From: Oscillospiraceae bacterium
Lineage (GTDB): Bacteria > Bacillota > Clostridia > Oscillospirales > Oscillospiraceae
Assembly: GCA_017936205.1 (NCBI GenBank)
Contig: JAGBGB010000001.1
Location: forward strand, 1-17,758
Direction: 5' to 3'
Length of the DNA stretch: 17,758 nucleotides
How positions within the stretch are numbered: the first letter of the stretch is position 1; the number at the start of each line of letters is the position of its first letter. The position numbers and the translations under genes were made by a program. Positions 6,904-15,500 of this stretch are shown in pieces. The notes under the pieces were generated by a model, which ran no database searches, was not told the origin of the DNA, and worked only from the letters and a program-made list of their open reading frames with translations.

Positions 6904-9900
6904 ATGAAAAAGTGTACGATCTCCATTCTGATATGTATCATTTTGTTATTCCAGCTTGCTCCTGTCCTGAGCACAGATAGTTTCGCAGCCACCTATACTG
7001 AGGAACAATGGGAAGCGCTGATCCTTCGGTATCAGCATTCGCTGTTTGGAGGAGAGGGGGTAGACTGGGAGGATCCCCAAATCAGGGCCATTGTGGGCTC
7101 GGTTAACTCTGTTACAGGTCTAAGCACCTCCGGCATCAGCTATCAGGGCGGTCGATATTGGCTGGATTTTGAGGCCAATCGTCTGAATAGGAACCGACTG
7201 TTTGAAGATCGGGATATCAGTGTTCATACTCCAAGTGCTACTATGGGGAATCAGTTTGTATTTCTTTACTATATGGCACGTGCTTATGCGACAGTTGGAG
7301 CACGGTATTGCTATGAGGATAAGAATGGGGTTCCTGTTACATTGGAGCTATACGGTAATCAGAAGCTCAGAAGTGACCTCTTTTACGGTTTGCAGAAGAG
7401 TCTTGTATTCTATAATTATGACAGCTGGTATGCGCAGGTCAACAGTTCTAATAATACTGTGACCTATAATTGGTGGGATTGGGCATACCAAGCACCCATG
7501 CAGATCGGTAGGATCTTAATGGCTCTTTATCCCTATACCAGTGAGCAGGAGCAGCGCATTGCTGAGGAGCTTGCGAATACAGCCATTGCTCTTGTGAATG
7601 AGATCAGACCTAACCAGCATAGTGATGCCAATACACGCATGACCTATCGTCGGACCCGATTAAATATTATTCCACCCTTAGCGGCTGTTGTACGCAACAA
7701 AGCCTTGATGGACGAGACTAAGAACAATCTTGCTTATTTCCTTAAAAACGACTATTCCATGATCGACGGGGTCAAACGGGATGGATCCTATATTTGTCAT
7801 GGTTCTCTGGCTATGGAGGGACGCTACGGGATCGATGTGCTTATATCCCGCGTGATCGATACCTACAGCGTATTAAGAGGAACCGCCTTTGCCCCTGTTA
7901 CCAAGGATGCAATAAATCAGTTCTACTGGATTATGGATGTGTTTAAACCCTTAATGCTGGATTGCGGAATCATGGCGCAGAGCAATGGAAGGGAACCTCA
8001 AAGTGCCATTTCTATGAGTGCGAATGTGATCAAGGGTGCTTTACAGATCATTGGCTGCTTTGGGGAAAAAGAAGATCTGCAGCTGAAGCAGTTTATCCGA
8101 TCTGTTATTATAGGTGAGACGGAAAGCTATACAAGGTTAGCCTACTCCAAATATGCATCCACAATTGGAGATTTAAACTTGATCCAGAGCTTGAAATCCA
8201 TTATATTTGATCAAACCATTGCATCTGATACCGAGCTCTACGCTGTTATGCGTTACGAAACCGATCGAGCTGTGCAGCATCGAGAGGATTATACAGTTGG
8301 TCTTGCCATGAGTTCAAACCGTATTTCTCCATACGAGAGCATCAATGGATGCAATCGCTATGGCTGGTTTACAGGAGACGGTATGGTTTATGTCTATAAC
8401 GACAGGACGACCTATAATTACGACCAGTACGGCGAGGCCTATCAGCGATTTGCGAACATGTATCGAGTTCCCGGCACTACTCAGGAGGATGCAGAACTCA
8501 GGAAGCCATGGAGCGACCGTATGTCCTACTCTCCCGGTATGACCTACAGATTCGATCCTGCTACAAAGAAGGGCTACTGGACCAAGGACACCAATGTCCG
8601 AGGTCAGTATGTTGCGTCCTTTGTTGGCGGCGTGGAAATGGACTCTCAGTACATTGCTGCTGCTATGGATTTTAAATCCTATAGCTGGACGGAGGATGAG
8701 TCTTTGGCAGAGGTACAGTTTATCCATACTACATCTACGACCGATGAGAACGCAGAAAATAATAAGAAAAAACAGATCCTTGTCTCTGACCTGACAGCGA
8801 AAAAGTCCTATTTTATGTTCGATGATGAGATCGTATGTGTGGGATCGGACATTGACTTTTCAACCCGTGATACGGTGGTAAATACCTATGTGGACAATCG
8901 AGAGCTATTGGAAAAACGAACAACCAACGGTGTTACCGTGTATGGTAACGAAGACATTCTGGTTGATGGAGTACTGTTAGAGAAGGTCAATGCATTTTCA
9001 AGCCCAAAACGATACACTGACCCGACATGGGTTCATCAGGAGAACTTTGGTGGATACTATTTTCCTCAGGGAGGACAGGTCTATGTGAATAAGACCTTCC
9101 GCTATTCTACCAATGACAGAGATTCCAAGAACGACGACTACAACCCGTATTTCTTGGGCATCAACCCCAGAACAGAACAGCATAGTTTTTTTGAATTGTG
9201 GTTGAGCCACGGCAAAAAGCCTCAGAATGAGACCTATTCCTATGTCATGCTACCTGAAAAGTCTTCAAAGGAAACGGAAGCTTACGCCAAAACACCGGAT
9301 GTTTCCATCCTCTGCGCCAATGACAGTGTTCACGTGATCCGAGAACATACATTAGGCATTACTGCCATGGTGTTCTGGCAGGCAGGAAGATATGAAGATA
9401 TTATTGTATCCCAACCTTGCATTATTATGATTCGGGAGCAGGGGGAGAAGTATAGGATCTCTGTCAGCGATCCTACACAAGAAAACTGGACGGGCTATGT
9501 TACCATTGACCGCTGCTTAACTGCAGTGGAAGCAGACCCTGAGGTAAAAATTTCCGGAGGAGAGCAGACCTATTTGGATCTGAACTTCCGCAAGGAGCCG
9601 GGGAAGACCCTTTCTGCTGAATTCACTGTGAGATCGCCAAATTATCTGATGTTCGACTTTAACACAGATACACGGGAACGCTACGCATCACCGCTTTATG
9701 GGTATTACGATTATACCTTGGCATCTAACTGGGCCATTGCAAACCTGCAAGATGCATCTGCTACGATTCAAGGCGGAGCAATGACCCTGCCTCTGACAAG
9801 TGGATTTCATTCATCGGGTGATCCGATCTATACCACCAATATAGAACCCTCAGATGATGTGAATCATTTTGCGTGGACGACTTCCGGGAATTATGCAGCA

Positions 9901-11859
9901 TTCCTGCGATTTGATCCCGGTGAGGCTCAGGTTTTTCAAATTCGTTTGAAGCTGAATGATGTAAGTACATACGGACCGTATCCATCAGGGGTCAATCTCT
10001 ACTATTTACCCAAGGGCGCCTCTCGGTGGAGCAACGAATTAACCGGCGAAGCCGATCCCAATCCGGTGTGGGAGAATCTGAAGATTAATATTCCGGAAGA
10101 ATGCCTAAAGGGAGGCTCTTTGGAGGGGAAGTATGTTACCCTCAGCCTATCACTGGAGAGAAGTAAGTTTATATCCTATGATCAAATTAATGGTGTGATG
10201 TTCAGCTTTGGAAATATGCGTGGTGGCAGAGTGACCATCGATCATATCTATATTGGACCCAAGACAGACCACCTGTATTTTGGCTTTGAGAATGGTCAGG
10301 CATCCCTTAGATATGGTCAAGGGGCATATGGAGGCTTCAGCTACGACTGCGAGGGTGGCAGTGCGTGGGCAACGACCTGTACGGATAAGGTGGAAAACTA
10401 TTATACGATCGATAATGAAGGGGGTACGCTGTCTCTTTATGCTGCTGATGATCACTATGGTACCTTGGGCATAGATGAGCACTATGGTCCCTATATTGAA
10501 ACAACGGCTGTCAGTGGGACTTACCCATGGACGGATCAAAGCCTTATGCCTCTGTCCTACGATCCTTCTTCAGCACAGATCCTTGAACTCCGATTCCGTA
10601 CAGAGGGTCTTGTGCAGGCAGAAAATGAGAAACCCTGTGTAATGCTTCTTTATTCTAAGCAAGTTCTTGGAGATACTAGCAGGAACAGCGACGGTTCTGT
10701 AAGATACACACTCCGGGAAGGTGAGTACCAGACACTGCAGATGAAGCTTCCTGCAGGCTTTACAGAAGCGGATTTCATTGAATCTCTCGGACTGCGCTTC
10801 CGAGGTGTAATGACAAAGGACCCTTTATCTGTGGGAAAGGTGGAAATTGACTATATTTATGTGGGACCGAAAGCCCATGCACCCTCGGAGGGACTGTATT
10901 TTAGCTTTGATAATGATCCTGTGGATAAAGGGCGGTATCAAGGTGTGTCCTACGGAGGTGTGAATTTTGATGGACAGGGCTGGTGTGTAGGAGAAAATAC
11001 CATGGCTCCCACATACGATCCGATTCAGGGGACGATGTCTATTACGATGGAGCAGGATAATGAGGGACTTGTCTATGCTCAGACCGGAGTCAGAGGACAG
11101 AGAACGCTTCCCTTGCAGCTCGATCCTGCAGATGCTGAATATCTTCAAATTCGTTTTAGAACGGAGAATCTTGAGCCATTTACATCTGCGCGCATGAGCT
11201 TCTACTATGATACAGACGGATATGCTGAGAAGAACGGCAGGAAAACAATGATGCTTCTTGGATATAAGACGCTTACGACGCAGCAGATACAAGGTGGGGA
11301 ATATGTTACCTTGACCTTGCAGCTGCCTCAAGGCTTCCGAAAAGAGAAGCGGATATCCTGCGTTGGTATGGCGCTCAGTGGCTGTACCGGGAAAAGTGCG
11401 GTAGAGCTCGGTTGCGTTACTTATGATTATATCTTCATAGGGAGGCGAAATAGCTTGCCTACACCCTTGCATTCTGTTACATATTACGATCCGGAGCGTC
11501 AGTATTTACTGCAGCGGGATGTTTTAGACGGGTGCCCCACTGCCTATGTAGGTCAAACCCCCGTCAAAGAACCTGATGAGCAATGTCGTTATGTTTTCTC
11601 TGCATGGGTGAATGAACAGGGCGATGTGGTGGATCTAAGTTCTGTGACCTCAGATCTAATGCTTGTTTCATCTTTTACCGCACAAGCACATGAAATCCAA
11701 TATACCCGTATAAATAAGGATCGACATTTAGTGCAGTGTTCTGTCTGTAATTACGAGCAGTCTGTTGAACATAGCTTTGTTGATGGTATCTGCCTATGTG
11801 GTGCGAGACGGATAGGAAAGCCTATCAGGGATAAATGGCGCTATTCCGTCATAGCCTGA
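6904..11859 (+). CDS. Secreted polysaccharide lyase family 8 (PL8) protein, first paralog, with C-terminal repeat modules
   Basis: 1651 residues. Start: ATG at 6904 follows AGGAGGGAG and opens a clear signal peptide (basic MKK, hydrophobic core, likely cut after A28 in SFA|A); the frame runs further upstream, but an ATG at 6817 has no such signals. PL8 lyases cleave uronic-acid polysaccharides (hyaluronan, chondroitin, xanthan) by beta-elimination outside the cell. Seen: toroid domain about 30-430 with WWDW (aromatic patch W190-W191), H299, Y308 nine residues later, and R363; central beta domain with ESING (E478, N481), FVGGVEM (573-579) and KKSYFMFDDEIVCVGS (633-648); lyase C-terminal domain to about 905. 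The expected catalytic Asn position holds Tyr248 in TYRRTRL, whereas the downstream paralog has Asn, so activity is uncertain. After this come three related modules (about 915-1123, 1124-1330, 1331-1515), an InlB-like domain (1524-1595) and a short Cys-rich tail with CSVC and CLC. No cell-wall anchor is seen. Confidence 0.92.
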   Translation: MKKCTISILICIILLFQLAPVLSTDSFAATYTEEQWEALILRYQHSLFGGEGVDWEDPQIRAIVGSVNSVTGLSTSGISYQGGRYWLDFEANRLNRNRLFEDRDISVHTPSATMGNQFVFLYYMARAYATVGARYCYEDKNGVPVTLELYGNQKLRSDLFYGLQKSLVFYNYDSWYAQVNSSNNTVTYNWWDWAYQAPMQIGRILMALYPYTSEQEQRIAEELANTAIALVNEIRPNQHSDANTRMTYRRTRLNIIPPLAAVVRNKALMDETKNNLAYFLKNDYSMIDGVKRDGSYICHGSLAMEGRYGIDVLISRVIDTYSVLRGTAFAPVTKDAINQFYWIMDVFKPLMLDCGIMAQSNGREPQSAISMSANVIKGALQIIGCFGEKEDLQLKQFIRSVIIGETESYTRLAYSKYASTIGDLNLIQSLKSIIFDQTIASDTELYAVMRYETDRAVQHREDYTVGLAMSSNRISPYESINGCNRYGWFTGDGMVYVYNDRTTYNYDQYGEAYQRFANMYRVPGTTQEDAELRKPWSDRMSYSPGMTYRFDPATKKGYWTKDTNVRGQYVASFVGGVEMDSQYIAAAMDFKSYSWTEDESLAEVQFIHTTSTTDENAENNKKKQILVSDLTAKKSYFMFDDEIVCVGSDIDFSTRDTVVNTYVDNRELLEKRTTNGVTVYGNEDILVDGVLLEKVNAFSSPKRYTDPTWVHQENFGGYYFPQGGQVYVNKTFRYSTNDRDSKNDDYNPYFLGINPRTEQHSFFELWLSHGKKPQNETYSYVMLPEKSSKETEAYAKTPDVSILCANDSVHVIREHTLGITAMVFWQAGRYEDIIVSQPCIIMIREQGEKYRISVSDPTQENWTGYVTIDRCLTAVEADPEVKISGGEQTYLDLNFRKEPGKTLSAEFTVRSPNYLMFDFNTDTRERYASPLYGYYDYTLASNWAIANLQDASATIQGGAMTLPLTSGFHSSGDPIYTTNIEPSDDVNHFAWTTSGNYAAFLRFDPGEAQVFQIRLKLNDVSTYGPYPSGVNLYYLPKGASRWSNELTGEADPNPVWENLKINIPEECLKGGSLEGKYVTLSLSLERSKFISYDQINGVMFSFGNMRGGRVTIDHIYIGPKTDHLYFGFENGQASLRYGQGAYGGFSYDCEGGSAWATTCTDKVENYYTIDNEGGTLSLYAADDHYGTLGIDEHYGPYIETTAVSGTYPWTDQSLMPLSYDPSSAQILELRFRTEGLVQAENEKPCVMLLYSKQVLGDTSRNSDGSVRYTLREGEYQTLQMKLPAGFTEADFIESLGLRFRGVMTKDPLSVGKVEIDYIYVGPKAHAPSEGLYFSFDNDPVDKGRYQGVSYGGVNFDGQGWCVGENTMAPTYDPIQGTMSITMEQDNEGLVYAQTGVRGQRTLPLQLDPADAEYLQIRFRTENLEPFTSARMSFYYDTDGYAEKNGRKTMMLLGYKTLTTQQIQGGEYVTLTLQLPQGFRKEKRISCVGMALSGCTGKSAVELGCVTYDYIFIGRRNSLPTPLHSVTYYDPERQYLLQRDVLDGCPTAYVGQTPVKEPDEQCRYVFSAWVNEQGDVVDLSSVTSDLMLVSSFTAQAHEIQYTRINKDRHLVQCSVCNYEQSVEHSFVDGICLCGARRIGKPIRDKWRYSVIA
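9646..11445 (+). repeat. Three tandem beta-rich modules inside the first PL8 gene
   Basis: Modules begin at 9646, 10273 and 10894. Each starts with a hydrophobic LMFDF/LYFGF/LYFSF strand, soon followed by an Arg-Tyr pair, and ends with DHIYIGP, DYIYVGP or DYIFIGR. Inside, all three share the order small-residue strand, G-x-M/L strand, PL-x-YDPS-type segment, and 'iRF' strand. Lengths are about 209, 207 and 184 residues. The DNA copies have diverged, so these are protein-level repeats. I do not recognise the family; a carbohydrate-binding beta-sandwich is plausible. Confidence 0.75.
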
Positions 11860-12052
11860 GGATATCGGGCGTCATTGCCATTCGTTGTTTTGTTTCTGTC
11901 CCAGTTATTCAGGGATACAATATGTCTACGCTTCGGTTAGGATTTTTGGATTCTCTAATATGGTAGAAACACTCTTGCGGATGAATCTGCTGCAACAATA
12001 GGTCAATCCTTTATGAGTAAAATAAGGAAATATTAACCGACGAGAGGATAGA

Positions 12053-12370
12053 ATGATGAAGAAAGTTCGAATTACCGCAATCCGTAAAGCCTGCTATCGG
12101 GATCTGATGGAGCAATACGAGAATCCTATAGAACATGCCTGTGATGTGGAAGAAGGACAAGTCTGGATCGCAAATGGCTGGAACAAGCCGGAGGGGTTCT
12201 GCGACAGTGCATGGGACAGTATCTCTCCCTTTGTCATGACCCTTGCTCATGGGGGTGGAGATTTCTATGATGGTTGGATGAAGAATCCTAAGTCTGCAAT
12301 GATCTCTTGCAATGACGGCTTCCGCCCTGTGAGCTTCTATCTGGAAGCACTGGAAGAGGATGTGTTTTAG
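12053..12370 (+). CDS. Small TIGR04076-like protein of unknown function
   Basis: 105 residues, or 104 if the second ATG at 12056 is used (MKKVRIT is the more usual family-like beginning). A GAGAGG ribosome binding site at 12042-12047 fits either start. The translation matches my recollection of the TIGR04076 family: an N-terminal beta strand (KKVRITAI), EGQVWIANG, then PEGFCDSAWDSISPFVMTLAHGG, GWMK, and a C-terminal strand CNDGFRPVSFYLEAL. No function is established for the family. It has no signal peptide, so it is cytoplasmic, in contrast to the two large secreted lyases flanking it. Cysteines at C14, C29, C64 and C90 could be of interest. It is 193 bases after the first lyase and 174 before the second; shared transcription is possible, because I see no strong terminator on either side. 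Confidence 0.75.
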   Translation: MMKKVRITAIRKACYRDLMEQYENPIEHACDVEEGQVWIANGWNKPEGFCDSAWDSISPFVMTLAHGGGDFYDGWMKNPKSAMISCNDGFRPVSFYLEALEEDVF

Positions 12371-12544
12371 AATTCGACCTCTAAAATAGATGCTCTTTAG
12401 GATCAATAAAGGGATCCAAATAGAGTCTTCCTATTATGAACAAACACATCAGCTTTTGTTAAGGTTCGTTTTCCTTTAGAGTTTGCGTTTTTTTAGCTCT
12501 AAGTGCTGGGTATTCGGGATAAATGAAAGAAAGGATGGCGTGTT

Positions 12545-15500
12545 ATGCTAAAAAAAGTACTATGTCTGTTCCTGTTGCTGAGTCTGCTTCTGCCTGTGAT
12601 GCAGCAGATTCTACCGTCTGCACAAGCAGCAACCTACACCACTGCAGATTGGGATGCTCTGCGGAACAATTATAAGGTGTCTATCTGCGGTGACGATACC
12701 GTAGATTGGACTGATCCGGAGATTCAGAAAATCGTGGGAGTGACCAACAGCTCCGGCGTTACTACCTCCGGTATCAGCTACAACGGTGGTAAATACTGGC
12801 TGGATCTGGAGAAGAACCGATCCAATGCCGGCCGTATTTTCGGAAGCACCAATATTACCATCACTGTTTCCAGCGATACCATGCGTAAGCAGTTTGTGTA
12901 CCTCATGTACATGGCTAAGGCCTATGGCACCCGAGGATCGGTCTATACCTATAAGGACAGCAGTGGAAATCTTGTGACCCTTGATCTATACCAGAATCAA
13001 GAGCTGAGAGATGCGATCTTCTATGGCTTGCAGAAGGGCTCTGATGCCTTCTATAACTACGATACCTGGTATGCACAGAAGACCAGCAGTGCCGCCAGTA
13101 CGAACTACAGTTGGTGGAATTGGGCATTCGGTGCTCCGGTTGAGATCCTGCAGACCCTTTTGGTCATGTATCCCTATAAAACCACTGCAGAGAAGAATAC
13201 GGCTAATGAGATCATCGCAACCTGCCGTACTATGATCGATACCATCAGACCGAATAATGACGGCAAGACCGATGAGACCACCCTGAGCAATCGCCGTACC
13301 CGTCTGCGGATCTGCGGTATGATCTCCGCTCTGAAGCAGGATACTGCACTGATCGAGCAAACACGGACCAATCTGGTGAACTTCCTTGAGAAAAACGACG
13401 GGGGAAATGGCGTACAGGCAGATTATTCCTATGTGGCACACAACGACTTTGCCTACGAGGGCTGCTACGGTGTGCAGGCCCTATGTGAACGGATCATCGG
13501 CAGCTATTATGTTATGTCGGGCACTGCATTTGAGCTCAGTGCCTCCAATAAGCATAACCAGGTCGAATGGATCCTCAGGACCTTTATGCCGGCTATGCAC
13601 AATGGCACTATGATGATGCAGAGCAACGGCAGATTTCCTGCAGGTGGACTGAGCTATGGTCGCAGTGCCATTACTGCGGCTCTGCAGCTCCTGGGCTGCT
13701 TCGAGGCAGAGGACGATCTGCGGCTGATTCAGTTCATCCGCAGTGCTGTGGTGAGGGATACGGAGGAAGAGACGAAGAAGCTGTATTCCGCATTGGCAGT
13801 TAAACTGGGGAATGTTATGCTGGTCCAGAAGCTGAAGGAGTGCGTATTCCTTCACAATATACCTGAGGATCAGGGGACCTATGCTCAGATGCGGTATCGC
13901 AATGACCGTGCCGTTCAGCATACGGCAAACTATACCGTAGGTCTTGCTATGAGCTCCCGACGGATCGCCACCCACGAGAGCATCAACGGTGCCAACCGCT
14001 ACGGGTGGTATATTGGTGACGGTGCACTGTATGTGTACAATGATAAGACAGATATTACATATGACCAATACGGAACGAACTTTAACCGCTATGCCAATAT
14101 GTACCGGATCCCCGGAACAACAGAGGAGAACTCCGTCTCTCGGAAGCCCGTTAGCCAGAAGAAGTCCTATTTCCCGGGTATGACCTATACCGCTTCCGGC
14201 TGGACCCAGGATAAGAATAAGGACGGCGTGGACGCAGGAGCCTTCGTCGGCGGTGTGGAATTGGACGGCCAATTTATAGCCGCTGCCATGGACTTTGAGG
14301 CCTATAGCTGGACCTCTGCAGAGTCTGCGGTAGAAAAGGCCGAGATCAAGAGCCCCGTGGAGCGCAATAACCTAAAGCAAGTCATGACCTCCGACTTGAC
14401 TGCTAAGAAATCCTACTTCATGTTCGATGATGAGATCGTCTGTGTGGGAAGTGACATTGATTTCAGCACCCGGGACCATTCTGTCTACACTTATGTGGAT
14501 AACCGTGAGCTTACGGAAACCACTACGGTCAATGGAGTTACCACCTACGGCACGGAGGATATCATTGTAGACGGTGTGACCCTGGAAAAGGTGAATTCCT
14601 TCTCCACCAAGAAGTACACCGACCCTCAGTGGGTCTATGCAGGGAACTTTGGGGGCTACGTATTCCCCAAGGGTGGGAACGTTACCATCAAGAAGGCCTT
14701 CCGGGAATCTTCCGCAGACGGCGACGATACCAACGACAGCTTTAATGACTACACCCTGGGTGACACAGCCCCCAACGGGAAGCACAGCTTCCTTGAGATG
14801 TGGGTGGACCATGGTGTTAAGCCTGTGAACGGCAGCTACAGCTATGTCATGCTCCCCGGTATGACCGCCGAGGAGACACAGGCCTACAACAAGAGCCCCG
14901 ACATTACCATCGTCAAAAACACTACCTCTCTCCATGTAGTGAAGGAGAATACCTTGGGTATCACCGCTATGGTCTTCTGGAAGGCAGGCACCTACGGAGA
15001 CATTACCGTAGATAAGCCCATGATCGTTATGGTACGGGAGCGAGACGGTATGTATACCGTCACTGCCTCCGATCCCACCCAGGAGATGACCAGCGGTACC
15101 ATTACCATTAACCGTAATCTCCACTCCCATGATCTCAGCAGCAGGCTCACTGTATCCGGAACCTCCAAGATGACCTTAAAGCTCAACTTCAGTGGTGCCA
15201 AGGGGCAGAGCATTACAGGAGAATTCTCCATTGCCGATACTCAGCAGCTTATGTTTGATTTTAATAAGGTAACTGCCGGCAAGTACCAGGATAATCTCTA
15301 CGGATACAAGAACTATGCCAATGTATCTAACTGGGCACCTATGCGGATCGCTACTGATGCACTTAAGATCAGCGACGGAAAGCTTACCTTCCCGCTGACT
15401 ACGGAGAAGGATTCCTCCGGGAATCCTACCTATTGGAATACCTATATTCAGCCTTCCAATTCTCCCACAAACTTTGTGTGGAATTCCAACTATACGGATA

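Noticed and set aside
11860..12052. Intergenic stretch after the first lyase
   Set aside because: I looked for a terminator and a promoter and found only weak hairpins without U-tracts and poor -35/-10 matches.
12474..12503. Possible terminator CTTTAGAG ... GCTCTAAG before the second lyase
   Set aside because: The stem is short and bulged, and the T-run lies inside the loop rather than after the stem, so it does not have terminator form.
12371..12544. Promoter for the second lyase
   Set aside because: A TATTAT at 12432-12437 is present, but the expected -35 position (12409-12414) reads AAGGGA. No convincing -35/-10 pair was found, so none is annotated.
13481..14272. Minus-strand frames opposite the second lyase (also 14372-15130)
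   Set aside because: They are shadows of a clearly coding PL8 frame with conserved catalytic motifs; no ribosome binding site or domain supports them.
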